Shown: one piece after another, positions 42,653 to 51,200 of the stretch
Position numbering within the stretch: the first letter of the stretch is position 1
Layout of the letters: every line of letters begins with the position of its first letter
Assembly: GCF_024662215.1 (NCBI RefSeq)
Contig: NZ_CP096115.1
Coordinates: 1,364,001 to 1,428,000 of the forward strand
Reading direction: 5' to 3'
Length of the DNA stretch: 64,000 nucleotides
Origin: Methanoplanus endosymbiosus
GTDB taxonomy: Archaea; Halobacteriota; Methanomicrobia; Methanomicrobiales; Methanomicrobiaceae
Notes under the pieces: model-generated
What the model was told of the DNA's origin: nothing
What the model saw: the letters and a program-made list of their open reading frames with translations, nothing else
Database searches by the model: none
Program-made: the position numbers and the translations under genes

Positions 42653-43219
42653 ATGAAGGGACACTTTAGCTTTGACCGGAAGATTGTCCTTGCATTATGG
42701 CTGACTGCTGTAATTCTGATCCTCTCAGTTTACTTTCTGGATCCTGAGTTCTTTGAATTATCAAAGCTTGGTGCATTTGCAGAAAAATATTACTTTCCGG
42801 CCCTTATGATCTACTTTATTGTATTATCATTCCGGGGGCTTACGCTTCTTCCGTCAACTCCGGTTCTTATAGTCGGAATCCTGGTATTTAACCCGTACCA
42901 TGTATTTTTCGTCAATATTGCCGGATTTCTGGTATCTGCAACGCTTGTGTACCGTTATTCAGGATATCTTAAGCTTGGTGATTACTTTGAGAGTAAATTT
43001 CCGGGAGAGATTGTGTGGATCAAAAATCTATTCAGAAAGAAGGAGATTCCAATCATTGCCGGGTGGAGTGTCTGCCCGTTTGTGCATACTGATCTGATAA
43101 TCTACGTCAGTGCATCGCTTAATATCCATCTTAAAAAATGCCTTGCCGGTGTTTTAATCGGTGAGTCATTCATCAACGCCTTCTACATATTTTCAGTTAC
43201 GAATATTCTCGGGCTTTAG
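42653..43219 (+). CDS. VTT/DedA-type membrane protein
   Basis: 188 residues with four or five helices. The VTT-domain core is seen in FRGLTLLPSTPVLIVGILVF, the re-entrant segment FFVNIAGFLVSATLVYRYSG and the later FKSxFPG-like SKFPGEIVWIKNLF. Known DedA/VTT proteins act in lipid scrambling or membrane transport. GGGGG precedes the start. It is the last of three genes beginning with flavodoxin; the mobile-element cluster begins about 107 bp downstream. Confidence 0.78.
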   Translation: MKGHFSFDRKIVLALWLTAVILILSVYFLDPEFFELSKLGAFAEKYYFPALMIYFIVLSFRGLTLLPSTPVLIVGILVFNPYHVFFVNIAGFLVSATLVYRYSGYLKLGDYFESKFPGEIVWIKNLFRKKEIPIIAGWSVCPFVHTDLIIYVSASLNIHLKKCLAGVLIGESFINAFYIFSVTNILGL

Positions 43220-43362
43220 ATGACCGGACTTGTTACATTATAATAAGTAATGTCCGGATTAATAATTCTGTAAATATTACTCTGTTTCCACAGGATCAGC
43301 AGTGAAAATAACCGTAAAATAGTCGAATAGGGACACAGAATTACTTCTGCGTCCCCTTCTAA

Positions 43363-43396
43363 GAACGAAGCGTGCGATTTTCACCGCACTTCGCTC
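43363..43396 (-). ncRNA. Group II intron domain V
   Basis: A 34-nt hairpin: GAGCGAAGTGCG, then GTGAAAA, then TCGCACGCTTCGTTC. It has the catalytic AGC triad, a GNAA-like loop and the two-base bulge on the 3-prime side. Confidence 0.9.
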
Positions 43397-43427
43397 AAGC
43401 CCTTTACAACCCAAATTCAGGGCGGCT

Positions 43428-44891
43428 TCATGTGAAATATGATAGTTTTGTTTGAATCCAAGGTGTTTGTTTTCGTATCTTTTCAGTTCTGTTGTAGAAA
43501 TATTCCTGATCCAGATAGGGACTTGCTTCAAGTTTTACCATTGAGTGTCTCCTAATTTTGGTTTCCGCAAATGAATTAAGATTGACGGATTCTGACTTGA
43601 AGACCCAGTTTCTAGCTCCTTCCTTATGCCAGTATCGTTGTGCAATCCATCTTTTGCCCTTATTATGATGTCTGCGTTTTGCCCATCTCCACAACATGTT
43701 CCAAAGGATAAAATCCAATTTTTGATATGTCCTTTTCGCAACAATGTGACGGTGATAATTAGCCCATCCTGTAATGAGAGGATTTAACTTTATAATCAGA
43801 TCTTCTTGCGTCCAGGCAGCGCCCCTATGGATAATTTCTTTCATCTTTTCAATAATTTTCTTAATTGAATTTCGAGAGGGTTTTATGAGAAGTTTTCCGT
43901 TATATTTCCGAAAATTCCAGCCCAAAAAATCAAACCCTTCATCAATATGAGTGATTAGTGTTTTTGATTTGGAAAGTTTTAATCCTCTTTTAGCGATGAA
44001 TATCTGAATTTGCCCACAGATTTCTTCCGCAATGTCCCTTGTAGGGGCAGTAACAAGGAAATCATCTGCATAACGTATGAAGTGAACCTTCATATTTGGA
44101 AAATTATCATCAAGCATTTTTTCTATGCCATCTAAGGCTATATTAGCCAATATCGGCGAAATTATCCCTCCCTGCGGTGTACCTTTATCTGTTGAGTAAA
44201 GCTTTCGCTCAAATACAAATCCAGCCCTAAGAAACTGATTTAAGACCGATTTCTCCATAGGTACGTTTATTTTCAGCCATTCATGTGAGATATTATCAAA
44301 ACACCCCTGAATATCTCCTTCCAGAATCCACATGGCGGATTTTGGATGGTGAAGACAGAAGAATGCATATTGTGCTGCATCTTGGGTGCAACGAAATAAT
44401 CTAAATCCAAATGAACGTTTATCAGCACGAGTTTCAGCAACTGGCTGGAGTGCAAGTGTATAAAGAGCCTGCATGGCTCTATCGTACATAGTTGGAATGG
44501 AAAGAGGGCGTTTTGTTTCTTTACCAGGTTTTGGGATGTAGATACGTTTTAGTGGTTTAGCGTGGTATTTTTTACTGGTTAGACTTAATGCTGCCTTCAT
44601 TTTATCAGAATGACGCATCCAGCGTTCACCGTCAATACCCGCTGTACGAGCACCCCTGTTCTGCGTGACCATTTTTATTGCAAGTAGTTTTGCATAGTGA
44701 GAATGAGTCAGCAAATACTGGAGTCGTTTGACGAGATTCCATTTATTTTCACGTGTTGCCTTTGCAATTCGGGTCTGTAGCCTATTAACCTGATGTTTAA
44801 TTTCTTTCCAGTCAATGGATCTCCATTGATTAGAGTAATCCTGGTCTGTACGTTTCTCACTAATTAGTGTCGTTGAATATCGTACATTCAT
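43428..44891 (-). CDS. ltrA: Group II intron reverse transcriptase/maturase
   Basis: About 487 residues from the ATG at 44891, which follows AGAGGAGGTATACCC; the frame runs 16 codons further upstream without an RBS. RT blocks: RIYIPKPGKETKRPLSIPTM, ALQPVAETRADKRSFGFRLF, WILEGDIQGCFDNISHEWL (first catalytic Asp), GTPQGGIISPILANIALDGI, IRYADDFLVTAPT (catalytic YADD), FDFLGWNFRKYNGKLLI. The maturase domain X follows (LITGWANYHRHIVAKRTYQKLD). The protein ends soon after PYLDQEYFYNRTEKIRKQ and has no C-terminal HNH endonuclease, so it is an En-minus type. It supports splicing and retrohoming of the surrounding intron. Confidence 0.93.
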   Translation of the reverse strand: MNVRYSTTLISEKRTDQDYSNQWRSIDWKEIKHQVNRLQTRIAKATRENKWNLVKRLQYLLTHSHYAKLLAIKMVTQNRGARTAGIDGERWMRHSDKMKAALSLTSKKYHAKPLKRIYIPKPGKETKRPLSIPTMYDRAMQALYTLALQPVAETRADKRSFGFRLFRCTQDAAQYAFFCLHHPKSAMWILEGDIQGCFDNISHEWLKINVPMEKSVLNQFLRAGFVFERKLYSTDKGTPQGGIISPILANIALDGIEKMLDDNFPNMKVHFIRYADDFLVTAPTRDIAEEICGQIQIFIAKRGLKLSKSKTLITHIDEGFDFLGWNFRKYNGKLLIKPSRNSIKKIIEKMKEIIHRGAAWTQEDLIIKLNPLITGWANYHRHIVAKRTYQKLDFILWNMLWRWAKRRHHNKGKRWIAQRYWHKEGARNWVFKSESVNLNSFAETKIRRHSMVKLEASPYLDQEYFYNRTEKIRKQTPWIQTKLSYFT

Positions 44892-45434
44892 GGGTATACC
44901 TCCTCTTATTGCCGTAAAGCACCAGTAACAAGTTAGCACCTTTTCAGGTTAGAACATATGTCCCTATCCTATCCATTATGGACAGACTTTTGCGTTTTGT
45001 TACCTCCTCTGCCCCCTGAGCCATTGAATATTCTCACGAATATCCTACCTCCAAAGGAGGAACTCATGGGGTTTACCATGTTCCATATTAAAGATAATTA
45101 TGGATGCCTTAGGAGCCATCTATAGACCGGGAATTCTCTGTCCTTTCGTTTCCATGTGAGCCAAGCCATGAAAACCTAATTCCGTGCCATATTGGCTCAA
45201 GCGTATCAGCCTTCTTTTCACTTGTTCAGCGTAACGATCTTTATGATGATTCAGTTTTCACTTCTCCATAGCATCCTTATTCTAGCAATTTATCCAGGTA
45301 AGGCTCCCGAAGTTTATCACATTGTTCCATGAGCTTCACACAATCCCGTTGCCAAGAATGCATGTCATGGTAGAATTATCCCGAAAGGATGGCATAGCGT
45401 TTAGCAATCTCTAATATAGCTTACATGTCGCACT

Positions 45435-45766
45435 GGCTCCTCGCTGTTTTAAGTAGGTAACATTTGATGGGTTGAATCAGAAATTAAGTTAAATATCTCA
45501 TAAATCTGGTATTTGACTGAAAAATACGTCACAACCCTGCTGAAAATATAAGTAATTTTATGGAATTTATTATCTTACATTCCGCAGGTAATCACTAATT
45601 CACATACAATATTATCATATTTTGAACCTTTGTGATTATATGGTACTAAAATTAATTTTGGTATCATCCAACCATACTTCTTATTAAAATATGGATTATT
45701 ATTTGCTATTTTAGCCTTGCTGCGGAAAGTAGGATTATAACTACCCACACAATTTAGCGAAGATCC
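45435..45766. mobile_element. ISL3-type remnant without transposase (MITE-like)
   Basis: Left terminus GGCTCCTCGCTGTTTTAAGT at 45435; inverted right-type terminus ending GCGAAGATCC at 45766. They resemble the ends of the intact ISL3 element next door. About 330 bp with AT-rich, non-coding inside. No matching target duplication is visible because the group II intron lies at the left border. It may be two unrelated decayed ends instead of one deleted element. Confidence 0.5.
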
Positions 45767-45812
45767 CCCTTTTTTCTATAAGTAATCAGAATAACCACTT
45801 CAATCAAAACTA

Positions 45813-45820
45813 TTATTTAT
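45813..45820 (+). repeat. Target site duplication (left) of the ISL3 element
   Basis: TTATTTAT, identical to 47172-47179; 8 bp is normal for ISL3. Confidence 0.88.
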
Positions 45821-47171
45821 GGCTCTTCGCTAAATCCTGTGGGTGATTATAAATTCAATTGTGATGTATTAAATAATATATTTGAGTTAAATACCTCAAA
45901 AATTACAGGTAAATAGATTCTATGTTCCCACATAATGACTCATCAAATCAATACTTTCTCTTTGAACAGGCACTTGGAATAACTTCACCTTGGCACATTA
46001 AATCTCTTGATTTCAGCTCAAATCTTCAACAAATAGACATATCTGTTGATTTTAATACTGGTGCAAAATTCAACTGTCCAATATGTGGTGCATCACTCTG
46101 CAAAGTACATGACACCACTAAAAAGACTTGGCGGCACCTTGATTTTTTTCAGCATAAAGCTTATTTGCACTGTCGAGTACCTCGTGTATGCTGTGAAACC
46201 TGTGGAGTTCATGTTGCAGATGTTCCGTGGGCAAGAAAAGGTAGTGGATTCACCTTATTATTTGAATCAATGGTTCTATATCTCATCCAGCGTATGCCTG
46301 TGGCTCAAGTGGCAGAATATATTGGAGAGCATGACACGAGATTATGGCGAATTGTGGAATACTACGTTGTAAAAGCTCTTAATAAGGAAGATCTTTCGTC
46401 AGTTTCAAGCATTGGTATTGATGAAACTTCTGTAAAGAAAGGGCACAATTATGTAACGCTTGTTGTTGATTATGAAACAAAACGGGTAATCTATGTTTGT
46501 GACGGTAAAGACTCATCAACACTAACTTCATTCCGTAATGAACTCCTCGCTCATGGTGGAAATCCTGATTTAATTCACTCTGGTTGCTGCGATATGTCTC
46601 CTGCATTTCTCAAGGGTTTTCGAGAATCGTTTCCTGACTGTAATGTCACTTTGGATAAATTTCACGTGATAAAAATCATAAGCGATGCAGTTGATCAGAT
46701 AAGACGCGGGGAATCAAAAAAGCAACCAATTCTAAAGAAAACAAAATACTTGTGGTTAAAAGATCCTAATGATTTAAAGCCAGAACAGAGAATAGAGCTA
46801 AATAATCTCCTTTGTGTTAATCTCAAAACCGCTGAAGCATACAAACTAAAGCGTAGATTCCAAGAATTATGGAACCAAGATAACCCTGAAAATACACTTG
46901 ATTCTTTAAATAAATGGGTTGTCCTGGCAAATGAATCCAAACTTAAACCCATGATTAGGGTCGCTAAAACAATTAAAAAACATGAGGGAGGTATTTTGAA
47001 TATTGTCAAATCAGGCATGACAAATGCCATTCTTGAAGGGACAAATAGTCTTATCCAAACATTCAAACGAGCAGCCAGAGGATATCGTAATAGTAAGACT
47101 CTAATTAAGATGATTTATCTCAGATTGGGGGATCTCAACTTTGGATTACCCACATAAAACAGCGAGGAGCC
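45821..47171 (+). mobile_element. Complete ISL3-family insertion sequence, 1351 bp
   Basis: Left terminus GGCTCTTCGCTAAATCCTGT followed by GGGTGAT. Right terminus, read inverted, GGCTCCTCGCTGTTTTATGT followed by GGGTAAT. TTATTTAT is duplicated on both sides. It carries one transposase gene. The right end (AAAACAGCGAGGAGCC) is identical to the DNA that forms the 5-prime exon of the neighbouring group II intron. Confidence 0.92.
45922..47157 (+). CDS. ISL3-family transposase
   Basis: 411 residues, full length for ISL3. An N-terminal zinc-binding region (FNCPICGASLCKVHDTTKK and RVPRVCCETCGVH) precedes a helix-turn-helix with RMPVAQVAEYIGEHDTRLWR. The DDE core is IGIDETSVKKGHNYVTLVVD (first Asp), HSGCCDMSPAFLKGF (second Asp), LDKFHVIKIISDAVDQIRRG, and AILEGTNSLIQTFKRAARGY (Glu). 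No frameshift or internal stop, so it is probably active. Confidence 0.95.
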   Translation: MFPHNDSSNQYFLFEQALGITSPWHIKSLDFSSNLQQIDISVDFNTGAKFNCPICGASLCKVHDTTKKTWRHLDFFQHKAYLHCRVPRVCCETCGVHVADVPWARKGSGFTLLFESMVLYLIQRMPVAQVAEYIGEHDTRLWRIVEYYVVKALNKEDLSSVSSIGIDETSVKKGHNYVTLVVDYETKRVIYVCDGKDSSTLTSFRNELLAHGGNPDLIHSGCCDMSPAFLKGFRESFPDCNVTLDKFHVIKIISDAVDQIRRGESKKQPILKKTKYLWLKDPNDLKPEQRIELNNLLCVNLKTAEAYKLKRRFQELWNQDNPENTLDSLNKWVVLANESKLKPMIRVAKTIKKHEGGILNIVKSGMTNAILEGTNSLIQTFKRAARGYRNSKTLIKMIYLRLGDLNFGLPT

Positions 47172-47179
47172 TTATTTAT
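47172..47179 (+). repeat. Target site duplication (right) of the ISL3 element
   Basis: TTATTTAT, identical to 45813-45820. Confidence 0.88.
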
Positions 47180-47203
47180 TCATATATGGCCATATGTATA
47201 CTT

Positions 47204-47410
47204 ATGTCCAAAACGGTGAGCCTTTCAGACGAAGCGTATGAAAGACTGAAGAAATGGAAAAATAATGACGATGAGAGTTTTTCGAGTGTTGTTTTAAGAA
47301 CCATTCCAAGTGTTGCCACTCCTGAAGAATTACATGAAGCTATTAGTAAGATTGGTCGTCTATCTGATGAAGACGCTGATATAATGACTAAAAGCGTCGA
47401 AGAGGATTGA
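47204..47410 (+). CDS. vapB: VapB-type antitoxin
   Basis: 68 residues from the ATG at 47204 (MSKTVSLSDEAYERLKKWKN). An N-terminal beta strand and helix suited to DNA binding (SLSDEAYERLKK) precede an acidic C-terminal half (SKIGRLSDEDADIMTKSVEE) that would wrap the toxin. The VapC gene starts immediately after its stop. The ISL3 element ends 32 bp upstream. ATTCATATATGG in that gap could be the remaining TATA box of a near-leaderless transcript. Confidence 0.78.
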   Translation: MSKTVSLSDEAYERLKKWKNNDDESFSSVVLRTIPSVATPEELHEAISKIGRLSDEDADIMTKSVEED

Positions 47411-47839
47411 ATGATCATCTTTGACAGCACATTTTTAATAGACTTAATTAGAAATCAAAACAGCTCCAGACATAAAAAAGCCCTCGCATTCCTTGATGAA
47501 ATAGTAAAAAGCGGTGAAACATTCAGTACAACATTTGTGAATGTTTACGAACTCTATAAAGGGGCATATGGAACAAAAGACATTCAGGATTCAATAGATA
47601 AGATTAATGAGATTCTAAATGTAATTCCCGTAATAAACCATTCAAACAGTTTTTACGCACCATATGGTGAATTATCTGCAAAGCTTAAGGAAAATGGAAC
47701 CCCTATCGGAAAATTTGATGAACTTGTTGCAACTATTGTAATCTATCAGAGTGCCAAAAATCCGGATGTAAAACTTGTCACTAACAACACGAAGGATTTC
47801 ATAAGAGTTCTTCCACCTTCCAAAATAGTAAACCACTAA
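47411..47839 (+). CDS. vapC: VapC-type PIN-domain toxin (RNase)
   Basis: 142 residues with the PIN acidic residues: Asp5 in IIFDSTFLIDLI, Glu in NVYELYKGAYG, Asp in IGKFDELVATIVIY, and Asp near the end in VTNNTKDFIRV. PIN toxins cleave RNA, often tRNA or rRNA, and are held inactive by VapB. It directly follows the antitoxin gene (TGA ATG). The target cannot be predicted. Confidence 0.88.
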   Translation: MIIFDSTFLIDLIRNQNSSRHKKALAFLDEIVKSGETFSTTFVNVYELYKGAYGTKDIQDSIDKINEILNVIPVINHSNSFYAPYGELSAKLKENGTPIGKFDELVATIVIYQSAKNPDVKLVTNNTKDFIRVLPPSKIVNH

Positions 47840-47914
47840 ACTTTCTTTTTGGAATCTATAAAAGCCCCGACACATCATGTACTGGAGTTCACCGACAGCA
47901 TTTAGAAGATATAG

Positions 47915-47997
47915 TGCGAGAGGCAGGATTTGAACCTGCGAACTCCTGCGAGATCGGATCTTGAGTCCGGCTCCTTTGGCCTCTCGGAAACTCTCGC
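47915..47997 (-). tRNA. tRNA-Leu (CAA)
   Basis: 83 nt, a type II tRNA. Acceptor GCGAGAG/CTCTCGC; D arm TCC/GGA with GAGAGGCCAAA loop; anticodon loop CTCAAGA, anticodon CAA; variable arm CTC-GCAG-GAG; T arm GCAGG/CCTGC with TTCAAAT; discriminator A. The top pair of the anticodon stem is C-A, otherwise regular. CCA not encoded. Confidence 0.95.
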
Positions 47998-48173
47998 GCT
48001 ATTATACATATGCCTTATTAGCTAATAAAATTTCATAATGAATTACATAATAACAACCGGAAATCATCCATCACAGCCACAATTCATGAAAAAATAAAAT
48101 GTGATCTCTTCCCCCGCATATCACACAGGTTTTCAGTGCCCAATCACTAATTATCGATCACAAATCAACAATT

Positions 48174-48257
48174 CTCAGTTACAAATCCTCAGTTACAAAT
48201 ACTCAGTTACAAATACTCAGTTACAAATACTCAGTTACAAATCCTCAGTTACAAATC
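48174..48257. repeat. Six tandem 14-bp repeats
   Basis: Six exact-period copies of CTCAGTTACAAAT(A/C), in contact with the glucan synthase stop codon (48259-48261 TCA). A partial seventh copy (CTCAGT) runs into the coding end. The period and lack of spacers rule out CRISPR. Confidence 0.95.
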
Positions 48258-48258
48258 C

Positions 48259-51200
48259 TCAGTCTCCAAGTTCTACCACAACCCGGTGCTCTTCCTGATC
48301 ATCAGCCAGATGAATGATCTTATCAGCCTGATTAACGCCGTCAACAATAACAGATCTGATACATGATTTACTACCCCCTCCCGTACCTGATCCCTCACCT
48401 GAACTTTCACCTGATATTTTACCCGGAGCTTTATCTTCCTTACCGGAATTCTTAACCACAATATGATACATCGCTGAAAGATACCGGTAATCAACCTGGT
48501 ACGAATCCCAGTCCGCCGGGATACAGGGGTCAAATGTCAGGCAGTCTCCGGAAAGCCTGACCCCAAGAAGCGACTCAAGGATAAGCGTGTACATATATCC
48601 CGCCGAACCCGAATACCAGGTCCACCCGCCCCGTCCGGTATGCGGAGCAGCAGCATAGATGTCAGAAGCAAGTGCATACGGTTCAACCCGGTACTTTCTG
48701 ACATCCTCCTCCTTTCTGCTGTGATGAATAGGATTGATGAAAGGCAGCAGATCCCAGGCCTGCTCATTATCCTTCAGAACCGCAAAGGCTGCCACCACCC
48801 ATATAGCAGCATGGGAATACTGCCCGCCATTCTCCCGTACACCCGGAACATAACCTTTGATATATCCGGGATTTTTCATAGTCTTATCAAAAGGCGGGAT
48901 AAGAAGCGGCAAAAGGCGGTCCTCCCGAAGAATAAGATGCTCCTTCACTGCCTCCATAGCAGTGACCGCCCTCTCCTCTGAAGCAGCCCCTGAGAGGACT
49001 GCCCAGCTCTGGGCAATTGAATCTATCATGCACTCCTTATTAACAGCAGAACCAAGCGGCTCTCCGGAATCGAAATAGGCACGGCGGTACCATTCCCCAT
49101 CCCACCCATATCTCTCAATATTCACCCTGAGCTGCTCAGCATTCACACGGCAGAACTCTGCAAAAGATAAGTCACCCCGGATCTCTGCAACCTTACTAAA
49201 CCTCATCAGAAGATCAAAGATGAAAAATCCAAGCCAGACACTCTCTCCCTTACCTCCGGCACCGACAAGATTCATCCCGTCATTCCAGTCCCCGGTCCCC
49301 ATCAGAGGAAGACCATGCTCCCCAAACCTCATGCCACGCCGGACAGCCAGGACACAGTGTTCATACAGGCTTGCAGAAGTTTCCGACTGATTAGGGAGAT
49401 CATAGTACGAGTCCTCCTCAGGGAGCAGCTCACGCCCTTCGATAAACAAAATTTCCTCATCCAGAACTGCGAAATCACGGGTGCTCAGCACATAACGGCT
49501 GGCGGCAAACGGCAGCCAGAGATAATCATCAGAACAATGAGTCCTGACACCCCTGTTTAACGGCGGGTGCCACCAGTGCTGAGCATCACCCTCAATAAAC
49601 TGATGCCCGGCACAGAGAAGCAGCTGCCTCCTCATAAGCTCCGGCCTTGTATGAATAAGCGCCATCACATCCTGGAGCTGATCCCTGAATCCAAACGCCC
49701 CGCCAGACTGATAAAATCCGGAACGTGCCCACAAACGGGAAGCAATTATCTGATATACCAGCCATCCGTTGGCGAGCAGATCCACAGACATATCAGGAGT
49801 CTTAACCTGAACTGCACCAAGTGTCCGGCCCCAGTAATCTTTCACTGCTTTGAGTGCCGCATGTGCAGGCTCCACCCCACGATTCTTTAAGAGAAGAGTT
49901 CTTGCATCATCGCCGTCCCGCCCCACACCAAGAGTAAATATAATCTCACGCTCTTCCCCGTCAGTAAGTTCACAGTGAACCTGCACCGCAGCACAGGGAT
50001 CAAGACCAGCCCCGACTTTATTCGAGAGCCGGACCCTTTCCATCGCTGCCGGTCTGTCAGCCGAACCATTCCGCCCGATAAACTCATGCCGATCGCCGGT
50101 CAGAGTCCTGTTAATTATATTAGAGTCAAAAAATGCAACCCTGCCCGGAAATTCACAGTTATATGGATTTTTAGCAAAAACAGCTCCGGAGACCTGATCA
50201 ATTTCAGTGACCACATAAGGCAGTGATTTCGATCTCAGCTCCCCAAGAACCCATTCCACATATCCGGTGACAGAGAGAAATCTTTTGCGGCCCGATCTGT
50301 TCCTGAGCTTAAGAGAGAGAAATTTCACAGGTGAATCAACGGAGACATATACAGTCAGTTCGGAACTAATTCCCTGCTCAGAATATTCAAAGACAGAATA
50401 TCCAAACCCATGCCTGGTAACGTAACTGCCTGCCCCCCGCACAGGCCACGCTCCGGGGGACCAGAATTTGCCGGTCTCTTCATCCCTGATATACAGGCCC
50501 TCACCAGAGAGGTCCTGAACGGGATCATTCATCCATGGAGTCAGCCTGAACTCATGGGAGTTCTCACACCAGGTATAGGCGCTGCCATTCTCTGATACAA
50601 CCGTCCCAAAATTCTCATTTGCAAGTATATTCACCCACGGCGCAGGAGTTACATTCCATTTATCCGTAATAATTACGTACTCCTTTCCATCCGGAGAAAA
50701 TCCTCCGATACCGTTGAAATAAAGAAGCCCTTCTCCCGGAGAGCCTGAAATTCCGGATGAATCATGAGAAGGCGTTCTGGTAGTAAGCAGCTGGGGAACC
50801 TCAACCTCACACCAGCCAGCCCGCTCCATCTGTTCTGCAAGTGAACCGGCCCTGTCAGAAATAACTGCACGGGCTACAGTCTGCAACAGTATAAAATCCT
50901 CATCTGACATCAGTTCAAGATTAAGGATAAAGATCCCGCCTTTTTTATTTAACAACTGTGAATCAGACCCCTGAGGGACATGGCTTAGTATCTCATCCTG
51001 AAGCTCCTGACGATACCCGGATCTCTCCTCATTACAGATGACCAGATCAACCATCAGCCCCTTCATATGCCAGTATGCATGGGCCTGCACCATATCCCTG
51101 ATAATACTGATCCTCTTCCTGTTTTTAATCCTCACCAGTACAATGGGAACATCTCCCGATATTCCATACCTCCACAGACCTGACTGACCAAGTTTATTCT

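Larger units (their letters stand above)
43327..45433 (-). mobile_element. Group II intron (about 2.1 kb) with reverse transcriptase
   Basis: The 5-prime end on the minus strand is GTGCGACATG at 45433 (consensus GUGYG). The 3-prime end is near 43327 (CCCTAT), after domain V at 43363-43396 and a domain VI hairpin at 43330-43356. A reverse transcriptase gene fills domain IV. A candidate EBS1 (TGGCTC, 45158-45163) pairs with the last six bases of the 5-prime exon (GAGCCA, 45434-45439). The intron sits 1 bp outside an ISL3-like terminus. Confidence 0.88.

Noticed and set aside
43277-43531. Minus-strand frame over intron domains V and VI
   Set aside because: It overlaps the conserved intron RNA structure and the end of the reverse transcriptase gene; no protein feature.
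45435-47171. A single ISL3 element running from the terminus at 45435 to 47171
   Set aside because: Flanks of that longer unit do not match, whereas a closer terminus at 45821 gives an exact 8-bp duplication TTATTTAT and the normal ISL3 length.
47915-47997. tRNA-Leu as attachment site of an integrated element
   Set aside because: No duplicated tRNA 3-prime end and no integrase gene were found in the window.
48174-48257. Array of short repeats that could suggest CRISPR
   Set aside because: The repeats are contiguous 14-bp units without spacers and no cas genes are nearby.
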